Below, in pieces: positions 1 to 6,025 of a DNA stretch of 6,130 nt. Source of the stretch: Planctomycetota bacterium (GTDB lineage Bacteria > Planctomycetota > UBA11346). The stretch lies in assembly GCA_013821615.1 (NCBI GenBank), contig JACDGQ010000209.1, positions 1-6,130 on the forward strand, read 5' to 3'. A program made the position numbers and the translations under genes. Numbering within the stretch: position 1 is the stretch's first letter; each line of letters opens with the position of its first letter. The notes below the pieces were generated by a model. That model was given only the letters and a program-made list of their open reading frames with translations, made no database searches and had not been told where the DNA came from.

Positions 1-80
1 GCCTTCCCCTCTGCGCCTCTGCGTTAAGCCGTCCGCCGAGGGCATTGGATCTTAACGCAGAGGTCGCAGAGGAGGAAAGC
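1..80. repeat. Imperfect inverted repeat built from CCTCTGCG units
   Basis: The left arm (1-28) contains CCTCTGCG twice and ends in CCTCTGCGTTAAG. The right arm (51-80) is its reverse complement. The inner 13 bases of each arm (16-28 with 51-63) pair perfectly; the second CCTCTGCG unit then pairs after a one-base bulge, and the outer GCCTTCC/GGAAAGC part pairs imperfectly. The loop is about 22 bases. As RNA or single-stranded DNA this would be a long hairpin. It resembles dispersed intergenic repeats I remember from several environmental phyla, possibly MITE-like or REP-like, but that link is from memory. The repeat may continue left of the window. Confidence 0.75.
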
Positions 81-160
81 AGGAGGCGGCAGAGGCGACA
101 GTTCGCAATGCGGGAACGAGCCACCTTCCAGAGGTTGTCCTCTGCGGCCTCCTGCCTTCC
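74..160. repeat. Second inverted repeat, 22-base arms
   Basis: Bases 74-95 and 139-160 are reverse complements at 20 of 22 positions, with a 43-base interval. The left arm begins GGAAAGCAGGAGG and the right arm ends CCTCCTGCCTTCC. Part of the left arm (74-80) is also used by the first repeat, so the two stems compete or represent nested copies of one repeat family. The CCTCTGCG unit recurs in the right arm (139-146). No coding sequence covers the region. Confidence 0.7.
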
Positions 161-164
161 CGTG

Positions 165-204
165 AGCGTCAATCCGTGCTGCCATAGTAGCTCGGATTGA
201 CGCT
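165..204 (-). terminator. Perfect 12-bp stem hairpin, possible terminator of the secreted-protein pair
   Basis: AGCGTCAATCCG (165-176) and CGGATTGACGCT (193-204) are perfect reverse complements around a 16-base loop. After one mismatch the loop can add about five more pairs, one of them G-U. The hairpin lies 33 bases downstream of the lipoprotein stop codon, where a terminator is expected. However, no T-run follows on the minus strand (CACGGGAAGG instead), so it is not a classic intrinsic terminator. It could instead stabilise the 3' end of the mRNA or be another member of the neighbouring repeat cluster. Confidence 0.45.
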
Positions 205-237
205 AATCCTCAGCAGTCGCAGTGCAGTCAGAAATAG

Positions 238-996
238 CTACGGGACTGTGCCGCCCACTGCTTTCCAGGCAGAAACTGCATTGCGGAAGCCCTTCGAATC
301 ACCATCCAATTTCATGCAGAATTTGTCCCCCGGCTTCGTGGTGGGACTTGTAGATGGGGCAATGGTGGCGGAAATCGCCGTAGCATGACCTGGCTTAAGT
401 GCATCGCCCCCATTGTGAGATGGCCGGTGCCAGGAGAATCTGACAGTACCAATCACGGTGTTGTCGCATTTGGGGTCTGTACTGTGCATTACCACCCCGA
501 TTTCGATCTCTGAATCCACGTCAACATTGCCCTCTAGAGCATACGGCCCATCGAGCGCGGGAGCGGATGGGATTTCTATACCACCCGGCGTAGAAAGATT
601 TTTATTCTTATCCTCGCAGGTGGCATCTACGTGCTGCGGAGTACCGTTAGTGGAAATGGTCTGAATGAATGTGAAAGTATTTAGACAAGTTGGATCTGGA
701 ATGAACTCCATGGACCAACCATTAGCCGTGACATCTGTCACATCCTCACATTTTGTGTTGAAATATTTGGACGGTATGTCATCGACTTCCGTAATGCAGA
801 CTACTCCCTTCAAATAACAGGAGCACGTCTTTGCCGAGCCATTGACCCGATACGTCGTGGTGACGGGAGGTGGCGGTGCGGAAGGCGGTGTGCTAGCGGG
901 AGGAGGGGATCCGCAGCTGCCGGTGAAGATCGCAACTAGCCCGCTGAAAAGAGTTGCGGCTGCGAGCGAGAGCAAGGGGCGGCGAGGTGAGAGCAC
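238..996 (-). CDS. Putative cysteine-rich lipoprotein, function unknown
   Basis: I do not recognise this 252-residue protein. It starts with an RR-containing n-region and a hydrophobic segment (residues 8-25) ending TGSC, with Cys28 as the probable lipid-attachment residue. The -3 position is Thr rather than Leu, so the lipobox is not canonical and cleavage by signal peptidase I is an alternative. A Pro/Ser/Thr-rich linker (31-45) follows, as is common for tethered envelope proteins. The rest has eight cysteines (58, 60, 67, 83, 104, 127, 177, 227), an even number compatible with disulfides in an exported domain. The start is GTG at 994-996, set by AGGAAG six bases upstream. It begins 3 bases after the stop of the upstream secreted-protein gene, so the two are almost certainly co-transcribed. 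Bases 601-780 are only 43% GC by hand count (77 of 180), well below the surrounding genes, which suggests foreign origin or relaxed selection. Gene call confident; lipoprotein assignment moderate. Confidence 0.82.
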   Translation of the reverse strand: MLSPRRPLLSLAAATLFSGLVAIFTGSCGSPPPASTPPSAPPPPVTTTYRVNGSAKTCSCYLKGVVCITEVDDIPSKYFNTKCEDVTDVTANGWSMEFIPDPTCLNTFTFIQTISTNGTPQHVDATCEDKNKNLSTPGGIEIPSAPALDGPYALEGNVDVDSEIEIGVVMHSTDPKCDNTVIGTVRFSWHRPSHNGGDALKPGHATAISATIAPSTSPTTKPGDKFCMKLDGDSKGFRNAVSAWKAVGGTVP

Positions 997-999
997 TGG

Positions 1000-2163
1000 T
1001 CACTTCCTGTAGTAATTCTGGAAACCATTCACACTGACGCAGTAGCTCGTTTCTCCCTGCGGAACGAGGATATCGAAATGGAGGTCGCTGGCCGGCCCGA
1101 TCGCTTGGTCGAGCACCATGTTATTGAAGAACCCGGGTTCACCGAGGCTGGTCGGGCCACCGCTTGTATCCACGGTGAAGGACTTGGCACCCCCGAAGAA
1201 GGTCGAGGTATGGGCGAACATCGTGACCATGAGCGTAAGCCCAGGGACGTAGGGCTCGACGACAATCTCCCCACGGCCATGGCCATCGCCATCCGTGGTG
1301 ATGTTGTTGAGTTGCGACGTATCGATGGTGAAGGCGGCCACCTTCTGAACGGCAAGGATGGGTCCAGAGGTCGATGAAATACGGGCAATCAGGAGGGATG
1401 GCGCGAGTTTCTGCGCCGTGATGGTTACTCGCGACCAGGTATTTTGGACATGGACATTGGACACGGCAAGCAGATCCGGATCAGCGGGGGTGTAGAACAC
1501 AGAGCCTGCCGCTACATCCGGTGAGACGCCAATGTCGAGGTCATTATTGAACCCCAGGTTGCCCAGAATGGTCTTGGAGAGATCGATCGCCACGACCGTG
1601 ACCGCTATCTCTCCGATGCGATCCCCATTCGCCGCGGTAGCCAGCAAGCGGTAATCCCCCTGCACCGGCCACGGCACCGGATAGATCTTCCCCGGTTCGC
1701 CAGTGAAGTTGAAATCGACGCCACTGCCCTCGAGAATGGCGACTTTCTGCGCGCCTGTCGCGGTCAGTGCCAGGAAGTCATTGCGTCGGATCGTCAGATG
1801 GGTGTCGGTCGCGTTCTTACCCGCGATGTCGAGCACGGTCCAGGCCACATTGCCGGAGATCCTCGCGCTCGAGTCACCAGTGATCGTGACTGGATTACTT
1901 GCCCCCGGCAGGAGTGGGACGTTGGTATAGAAGCCCGCGCCGCTCACTTGGTGCACGGCGGCCTGGAGAGTTCGATTGCTGGCGTGCACGCCCGCGGGCA
2001 CTTGGGAGCCGTAGGTGCCCTCGATGCACACCGGGGACACCCACGACGAGGCCGGAATGGTCGCCGCAAAGTCGGCACCCAGGAGGCCGGTCGGGAGAGC
2101 GGCGGCGAGGAGCACGACCGCGATCGCGAATGGCCACGGACGAATCCCAAGGCGACTCAGCAT
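1000..2163 (-). CDS. Secreted beta-rich protein with Ig-like features, function unknown
   Basis: This 387-residue product opens with a clear signal peptide: MLSR, a hydrophobic core (about residues 10-24) and a likely cleavage after TGLLGA (residue 30). The mature part has no further membrane segment and is rich in short alternating beta-type stretches. Two parts look like Ig-type sandwich domains: about 85-195, ending in a GDYRLLATA...GEIAVTVVAI pattern, and about 235-335, with TTDGDGHGRGEIVV (289-302), similar to the T-D-x-D-G-x-A signature of bacterial Ig-like repeats. Only two cysteines remain in the mature protein (46 and 375), near its two ends, and they could form one disulfide. The start is the ATG at 2161-2163 because GGGGG sits five bases upstream; an in-frame ATG at 2175 and an earlier one at 2193 lack as good a site. 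It ends 3 bases before the lipoprotein gene. I infer an envelope or extracellular partner of that lipoprotein; no enzyme motif is visible. Confidence 0.85.
   Translation of the reverse strand: MLSRLGIRPWPFAIAVVLLAAALPTGLLGADFAATIPASSWVSPVCIEGTYGSQVPAGVHASNRTLQAAVHQVSGAGFYTNVPLLPGASNPVTITGDSSARISGNVAWTVLDIAGKNATDTHLTIRRNDFLALTATGAQKVAILEGSGVDFNFTGEPGKIYPVPWPVQGDYRLLATAANGDRIGEIAVTVVAIDLSKTILGNLGFNNDLDIGVSPDVAAGSVFYTPADPDLLAVSNVHVQNTWSRVTITAQKLAPSLLIARISSTSGPILAVQKVAAFTIDTSQLNNITTDGDGHGRGEIVVEPYVPGLTLMVTMFAHTSTFFGGAKSFTVDTSGGPTSLGEPGFFNNMVLDQAIGPASDLHFDILVPQGETSYCVSVNGFQNYYRK
1003..1008 (-). promoter_or_regulatory. Ribosome binding site inside the end of the upstream gene
   Basis: AGGAAG lies six bases before the GTG start of the lipoprotein gene. 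These six bases are also the last two codons (Arg-Lys) of the 387-residue secreted protein, directly before its TGA. A ribosome ending the first gene would therefore stop on the initiation site of the second, which favours translational coupling and supports GTG as the true start. Confidence 0.7.
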
Positions 2164-2351
2164 GATTTCCCCCATCTTCGTGTCTGGTTGCAAGGCTAGC
2201 TAACGAGGGTACAAATGGGCCACGCTAGGCAACGTCAAATGTGCGCTCCCCCGTGACTGTCGGCTCAGGGTTCCTAATGGGAATTCTAGGGACGAAAGCG
2301 GGTAAACATGAGGACGGCCCGTTATTCCGCAGATTGTCTAGGGAGATACGA
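2164..2351. other. Divergent intergenic region between the secreted-protein pair and the HEAT gene
   Basis: These 188 bases separate two divergent start codons and should carry both promoters. I see the two ribosome binding sites at its edges (GGGGG at 2169-2173 on the minus strand, AGGGAG at 2340-2345 on the plus strand) but no convincing -35/-10 pair for either direction. A plus-strand GTG at 2241 is in frame with the HEAT gene and would add 37 residues, but these are polar and unlike a signal sequence, so I treat the stretch as non-coding. Confidence 0.55.
2340..2345 (+). promoter_or_regulatory. Ribosome binding site that fixes the HEAT gene start
   Basis: AGGGAG lies six bases upstream of the ATG at 2352. 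That ATG puts a hydrophobic membrane segment at the very N-terminus of the protein, whereas the upstream in-frame GTG at 2241 would bury it behind a polar extension. The site therefore decides in favour of 2352. Confidence 0.7.
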
Positions 2352-3317
2352 ATGGGCAAATATCCGCTCATCATCCTGACCGTAGGGGTCTTAGCCGGTG
2401 CGACCGCAGTGCTCATCTCCTCCCGGAGCTCTGCACTCCCGCCGGCCCACGTCCCGACCCACGCATCCATGCCATCGGCGCAGCGACCGGAGCCCGCTCC
2501 GCAGCCTGCGATTGCTCGCGCGGCGCCACGATTGCGCACCTTCCTGAAGAAGTCCGCGCCATTGGAGGTGCGCGTGCAGGGGCTGGAAACCCTTATCTAT
2601 CCTCTAACGGATGCGGATATCGAGGCGATCGCTGGTACGCTCCGCGACGCATCTGAAAACGATACCATCCGCAATATCGCCGCCGATCTCCTGCAGCACA
2701 CCGCGGCTCCGAGACTCACCGGCGATTTGATCGGCATCCTCGACAATACCAGCGAACGACCGCGGTTTCGTGGCTATGCGGCCCAACATTTGGGTGAGCG
2801 CCTAGGCCCCACCTTTGAGGATTCGCAACATCAGGAGATTGTTGACCGCCTCCATGGCGCCTTGACTGATTCAGAGCGGTCCGTCCGCCGGGAAGCGCTC
2901 CTTGCCTTATTTCACATTCAGAATGCCGAAGCCCTAGCGACCGTCGCCGCCGGCTTCGACGATCCAGCGTGGGCGCAGGATCAGGACCTGATCATCCGCT
3001 GTGTCGTTGAGCAAGATCATCGCGACCTCATCCCGAGGATCCGGACGCTTGTCAGCGATACACTGATCCCTATCCGCGTCGCGGCATTATGGGCACTCGG
3101 GCACTGGCGCGATCAGGCGAGCCGTGACGTTTTCGAGAGGGCGAAGTCCTCGCCGATCCTCGCCGTACGGCAGGCGGGAGAACTCGCTCTGCGTTCCCTG
3201 GATCCTCCGCCGGTAGCAACGGCAGCCATGCCTGCCGAGGCGCCGAGCCCCTCTGACCCCGCTGCGGGCCTCTTCGATCCCAAGCCACAGCCGCCAACCC
3301 GGTGTTGTGGTCAATAG
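2352..3317 (+). CDS. Membrane-anchored HEAT-repeat-like protein, function unknown
   Basis: The 321-residue product begins MGKYP and has one hydrophobic segment (residues 5-23), either an uncleaved signal anchor or a signal peptide. A Pro/Ala-rich stretch (28-60) follows, a likely flexible tether. Residues about 65-285 form helical pairs typical of HEAT/PBS-lyase-type repeats, with recurring patterns such as ERSVRREALLALFHI (175-189), IPIRVAALWALGHW (239-252) and ILAVRQAGELALRSL (269-283). Such alpha-solenoids usually bind other proteins and have no catalytic role by themselves. The C-terminus is a disordered Pro-rich tail ending CCGQ. The domain should face the periplasm if the anchor has the usual orientation. 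It is transcribed away from the secreted-protein pair and towards the IS66 element, which begins just beyond its stop without cutting it. HEAT class is inferred from repeat pattern; the partner is unknown. Confidence 0.87.
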   Translation: MGKYPLIILTVGVLAGATAVLISSRSSALPPAHVPTHASMPSAQRPEPAPQPAIARAAPRLRTFLKKSAPLEVRVQGLETLIYPLTDADIEAIAGTLRDASENDTIRNIAADLLQHTAAPRLTGDLIGILDNTSERPRFRGYAAQHLGERLGPTFEDSQHQEIVDRLHGALTDSERSVRREALLALFHIQNAEALATVAAGFDDPAWAQDQDLIIRCVVEQDHRDLIPRIRTLVSDTLIPIRVAALWALGHWRDQASRDVFERAKSSPILAVRQAGELALRSLDPPPVATAAMPAEAPSPSDPAAGLFDPKPQPPTRCCGQ

Positions 3318-3333
3318 CTCCGGCGACGATACC

Positions 3334-3347
3334 CATCCATGGATGGC
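3334..3347. repeat. Perfect 14-bp palindrome
   Basis: CCATCCATGGATGG equals its own reverse complement with no central spacer. It lies 17 bases after the HEAT gene stop, at the junction with the IS66 element. Without a loop it cannot form a normal terminator hairpin. It could be a binding site, an insertion target, or chance. Confidence 0.5.
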
Positions 3348-3371
3348 CCCCAGGGCAGGGTCCCTGACGCC
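3348..3371. repeat. Candidate IS66 left terminal inverted repeat
   Basis: CCCCAGG (3348-3354) and TGACGCC (3365-3371) recur in the same order, inverted, on the other side of the element (6052-6026). Inside this segment CAGGGTCCCTG (3356-3366) is also a short palindrome. Two collinear 7-base matches are suggestive but not decisive. Confidence 0.4.
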
Positions 3372-3401
3372 GTTCAATTGGGAGGGTCCAAGCACCCTGC
3401 C
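3354..3401. terminator. Inverted repeat between the convergent HEAT and tnpC genes
   Basis: GGCAGGGT (3354-3361) pairs perfectly with ACCCTGCC (3394-3401). A nested CCCT/AGGG pair within the 32-base interval could extend the stem. It lies between the stop codons of two convergent genes (HEAT at 3317, tnpC at 3404), the usual place for a bidirectional terminator. The loop is long, no T-run follows on either strand, and it overlaps the candidate IS end, so its role is open. Confidence 0.3.
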
Positions 3402-3403
3402 TC

Positions 3404-5116
3404 TCATGCTGTCTTCGCCACCAGCCGCCCGGCCCACGCCTTTGGCCGCAGATTGCCATAGTCCATTCGCCCAGTGTGCAGCTCGGCGAAGATCTCCACC
3501 AGGTACCGGTAGGGATCCAGGCTCACGAGCCGGCAGCTCTGGCAAATGCTGAACATCGTCGCCGCCCAGGCGCCACCGCGGTCAGAACCCACGAACAGGG
3601 AGTTCTTGCGGTTGAGGCTGGGCTGCCGCCACAGCCGCTCCAAGTCATTGTTGTCGATCGGCACCCGGCCATCGACCGTGTAGATGCGCAGCTGCGAGAA
3701 GATCTTCAGGGTGTACTGCGATGCGCGGTACAGACCGCTGGAGGGGCGCAGGGTGTCCCGCCAGGCGACCAGGATGCGCTCCAGGCGATCCATGATGGGC
3801 ACTGCCACCGTTTTCCGCCGTGCCAGGCGGTAAGCCGGCGACTGGCCGGCGATCTGGCGCTCCAGGTCATAGAGGAGAGAGAAGAGATCCAGGGCCTGGC
3901 TGGCAGCGAGCTCTCCGGATTCCATGGCTTCCTCGAACTTCCGCCGGGCATGCGCCATGCACCCCGCTGCGATGATGAGGCCGTTTACGAAGAGCCTATG
4001 GTGCCCGGCATAGGCGTCACCCATGACCGTCCCCCGGTAGGTGGCCAGGAACTCCGCCGGCCATCTGCCCTCCCGCGTCCGCCGGTAGTCGCAATAGAAC
4101 TCGTCATCGGCATAGTAGCCCCAGAGCCGCGACTGGTGTGTCTTACCAGCACCGGGGTCCAGCACTCGGATCCAGGTGTCGTCCAATCCAATCACCGGGC
4201 TGGTGCGGATGGCATCGCCGATGGCAGCCTGGATGGGAGCCAAGGCCGTAGCGCCGTGCTTGACCCAGTTCATCAGGGTGGCGCGGCTAAGATCGATGCC
4301 CGCGCGCTCCCACCGCGTTTCCTGCCGGTAGAGCGGGCAGTGGAAATCGTATTTCTCTACCAAGACCATGGCCACGGTGGTGTCGGTGGGCAGGCCACCG
4401 GCAACCACACCGGACTGGGGTGGGGCGATGATCCGCAGCTCATCACTGAACGGGACCCGGTAGATCGGGCGGAGGATGCGCAGGCGGTAAAATGTGGGCG
4501 GTCGATAGTCCAGCTTCCAGATGATCTCCATTCCCACCTGTGGCAGGGGATTCCCATGGGCGTCGAGGCGTTCTGACTCTGGGACGTCCAAGAGGACGTC
4601 TTCGGTGGGCAGGCATGCGGGAAGCGTGAGCCGGCCGCGGCGCTTGGCGCGCGCCCTGGTGGCCGGCGATGTCCACTGCGATGCGGCAGCGTGCTGTGAG
4701 TGGGGTTGGGCGGCGGTGGTGGTGGCGTTATCCTGGCCAGCGGCGGCTGGTGATGCGGCGGAATCAGCGGCGCTGCTGGCTGTCGTGCCCGGGTTCACTG
4801 GCCGCAGCGCATGCTCAGCCAGAACCTGGCGCAAGGTCTCCTCGAGCTGCTGCGGGTCGGGGTGGTGTGGCTCGCTGGAGCGCCCGAAGACGCGGCGAGC
4901 CATCTGGGCCATGCGGTAGGACATGACCTCCAGCTTCTCGGTGAGGTCGGCGACTTGGGCGCGCAGTGTGGTATTCTCGATCACTAACTCGATCGGGGCC
5001 TGAGTGGTCGCGAGGTGCGCCCGCAGAGCGGCGTTCTCGGATTCAGCCGTCTGCCGGCGGAGGATTTCCGCCGCCAGGGCATCGGTCAGGCTCTTCACGC
5101 GTTCGGCCAGCGACAT
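3404..5116 (-). CDS. tnpC: IS66-family DDE transposase TnpC
   Basis: This is the catalytic transposase that cuts and joins the element's ends. Counting from the ATG at 5114-5116 it has 570 residues, near the upper end for the family. Order: an N-terminal coiled coil (about 2-75) of the IS66 leucine-zipper type, a basic patch (MARRVFGRSSE), a low-complexity Ala/Ser/Thr/Gln linker (about 109-150), a modified zinc-finger region (165-240), then the catalytic domain. Catalytic acidic residues are visible as GLDDTW (Asp at about 312-313), MGDAYAGHHRLF (Asp 367) and DNNDLERLW (Glu 493); the family motifs CMAHARRKF and RKNSLFVGSDRGG are also present. The usual CxxC pairs of the IS66 zinc finger are absent. 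An ATG at 5143 would add nine residues (MCSLVQCGI); I prefer 5116 because the added residues are unlike the family and a promoter-like sequence overlaps them. No Shine-Dalgarno is visible for either start. No frameshift or stop, so probably active. Confidence 0.95.
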   Translation of the reverse strand: MSLAERVKSLTDALAAEILRRQTAESENAALRAHLATTQAPIELVIENTTLRAQVADLTEKLEVMSYRMAQMARRVFGRSSEPHHPDPQQLEETLRQVLAEHALRPVNPGTTASSAADSAASPAAAGQDNATTTAAQPHSQHAAASQWTSPATRARAKRRGRLTLPACLPTEDVLLDVPESERLDAHGNPLPQVGMEIIWKLDYRPPTFYRLRILRPIYRVPFSDELRIIAPPQSGVVAGGLPTDTTVAMVLVEKYDFHCPLYRQETRWERAGIDLSRATLMNWVKHGATALAPIQAAIGDAIRTSPVIGLDDTWIRVLDPGAGKTHQSRLWGYYADDEFYCDYRRTREGRWPAEFLATYRGTVMGDAYAGHHRLFVNGLIIAAGCMAHARRKFEEAMESGELAASQALDLFSLLYDLERQIAGQSPAYRLARRKTVAVPIMDRLERILVAWRDTLRPSSGLYRASQYTLKIFSQLRIYTVDGRVPIDNNDLERLWRQPSLNRKNSLFVGSDRGGAWAATMFSICQSCRLVSLDPYRYLVEIFAELHTGRMDYGNLRPKAWAGRLVAKTA

Positions 5117-5124
5117 GATACCGC

Positions 5125-5151
5125 ATTGTACCAGGGAGCACATCGCGTCAA
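5125..5151 (-). promoter_or_regulatory. Candidate promoter driving tnpC directly
   Basis: On the minus strand TTGACG (5151-5146) and TACAAT (5130-5125) each match five of six bases of the sigma-70 -35 and -10 consensus. The spacer is 15 bases, shorter than the optimal 17. Transcription would begin about at the ATG at 5116, giving a leaderless or nearly leaderless tnpC mRNA, which fits the lack of a ribosome binding site. It sits in the 58-base gap between tnpB and tnpC. Confidence 0.4.
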
Positions 5152-5174
5152 CACGGGAGACTCAGGACATCTGT

Positions 5175-5579
5175 TCATGGAGCACCTGCTGATGGCGACA
5201 GCGACGGTGTCACCGCTGGAGGCGGTCGATGATACTGGGCGTGGTACGTGGCACGGTGCACATCGATGCCTTCGAGCAGCATCTGGATCTGCGCCGGAGA
5301 GAGCGTCATGGTGCCAGTGCCGTCCTCGACGGCGGCGCCCGTGGGTACGGCGAAGGTTCCCTGCTCCAGGCGCTTCGCGCAGAGCCAGAAGCCCGACCGA
5401 TCCCAGGCGACGATCTTGACGCGGTTCTTATGCTTGCCGATGAAGACGAAGAGGTCGCCGGCGTACGGATCCTGGCCGAAGGCATTCTCGACCACGGCTG
5501 CCAGGGAGGCGCAGCCCTTGCGCATGTCGGTGGCTTGGCGGGCAAGGAAGATGCGCCGGGTGCCGCCAAAGGTCAGCAC
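5175..5579 (-). CDS. tnpB: IS66 accessory protein TnpB
   Basis: The 134-residue product is the standard second protein of IS66 elements, needed for transposition in studied members although its biochemical role is unclear. Recognisable family motifs run in order: RRIFLARQATDMRKG (8-22), DPYAGDLFVFIGKHKNRVKI (37-56) followed by VAWDRSGFWL, and CAKRLEQGTF (67-76). The C-terminal third is less conserved. The start codon is GTG (5577-5579), set by GGAG eight bases upstream. It overlaps the last 7 bases of tnpA (GTGCTGA), the usual sign of translational coupling in this family. The length is slightly above the common 110-120 residues because of the C-terminal tail. Confidence 0.95.
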   Translation of the reverse strand: MLTFGGTRRIFLARQATDMRKGCASLAAVVENAFGQDPYAGDLFVFIGKHKNRVKIVAWDRSGFWLCAKRLEQGTFAVPTGAAVEDGTGTMTLSPAQIQMLLEGIDVHRATYHAQYHRPPPAVTPSLSPSAGAP

Positions 5580-5962
5580 GGCGCGCTCTCCAGGGCGCTG
5601 ATGACACTGCGGAGCAAGCCCAGGTCGACGCCGGGCCGGATGCGCACGGCGACACCGCGTGGGAAGAGGATCTCCACCGCCGAGCTGGCTAACCCTGACG
5701 CCGGGGTGGATGGGCCGGGCGCAGGCAGCGAAACCTGAACGAAATCAACGGGCGTGACCGGCGCCGTGGCGAGCTCGGGCGACAACTCCGCTGATTGCAA
5801 ACGTTTGATCCAGTACGAGAGCAGGTGGGCACCGACCTGGTGCTGACGGGCGTAGGCTGATCGCGATAGGCCAGAGCGCTGCCAGTCATCGATCAAGGCT
5901 CGGCCTCGGACAGACGGATTTGGTTTGTGGACGCGCTCTGCGTGCGTGAACTGGGGCTTCAT
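5573..5962 (-). CDS. tnpA: IS66 accessory protein TnpA, helix-turn-helix
   Basis: The 129-residue product is the first protein of the IS66 cassette. Residues about 22-56 form a helix-turn-helix of the kind found in IS66 TnpA, with DDWQRSGLSRSAYARQHQV followed by LLSYWIKRL, and probably bind DNA at the element's ends or promoter. A Pro/Ala/Ser-rich linker leads to a second conserved block, VEILFPRGVAVRI...LGLLRSVISALE (about 91-125). The ATG start at 5960-5962 has GGAG five bases upstream. Its stop lies inside the start of tnpB. Length and layout are normal for the family and I see no damage. Confidence 0.93.
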   Translation of the reverse strand: MKPQFTHAERVHKPNPSVRGRALIDDWQRSGLSRSAYARQHQVGAHLLSYWIKRLQSAELSPELATAPVTPVDFVQVSLPAPGPSTPASGLASSAVEILFPRGVAVRIRPGVDLGLLRSVISALESAPC

Positions 5963-5986
5963 GGAGTCTCCATGCGCGCGATTCTA
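5961..5986 (-). promoter_or_regulatory. tnpA initiation region with palindrome and possible -10 box
   Basis: ATGGAGTCTCCAT (5961-5973) is an inverted repeat with 6-base arms around one base; on the minus strand it holds both the GGAG ribosome binding site and most of the tnpA start codon. An upstream ATG in the same palindrome opens a four-codon reading frame (Met-Glu-Thr-Pro) that stops in ATGA overlapping the tnpA start. Further upstream TAGAAT (5986-5981) resembles a -10 box, with no good -35 partner. Confidence 0.35.
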
Positions 5987-6025
5987 TCCGCGACACCGCA
6001 GCTGCTAGGAGCCCGTCGGGGATAG

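Noticed and set aside
1..205. CRISPR-like array from the repeated CCTCTGCG units
   Set aside because: The units are short, irregularly spaced and arranged as inverted, not direct, repeats; there are no uniform spacers and no cas genes.
289..302. Position is in residues: DGDGHG motif of the 387-residue protein as an EF-hand or dockerin calcium loop
   Set aside because: The spacing of acidic residues does not match the 12-residue EF-hand loop, there is a single copy, and the surrounding TTDGDG...GEIVV pattern fits a beta turn in an Ig-like domain better.
1798..2199. Several 60-130 codon frames on both strands within the 387-residue secreted-protein gene
   Set aside because: They are Arg/Pro-rich shadows of the real gene, with no motifs, signals or start sites of their own.
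2241..2351. GTG start at 2241 extending the HEAT protein by 37 residues
   Set aside because: The extension is polar, would bury the N-terminal membrane segment, and has no good ribosome binding site, while the ATG at 2352 has AGGGAG at six bases.
3476..4576. A 366-codon open frame on the plus strand, antisense to tnpC
   Set aside because: It lies fully within the well-supported tnpC gene in a GC-rich region where antisense frames stay open by codon bias. Its product shows no domain, signal or coherent composition.
5229..5738. A 169-codon plus-strand frame opposite tnpB and tnpA
   Set aside because: It is antisense to two recognisable IS66 genes and has low-complexity composition without family features.
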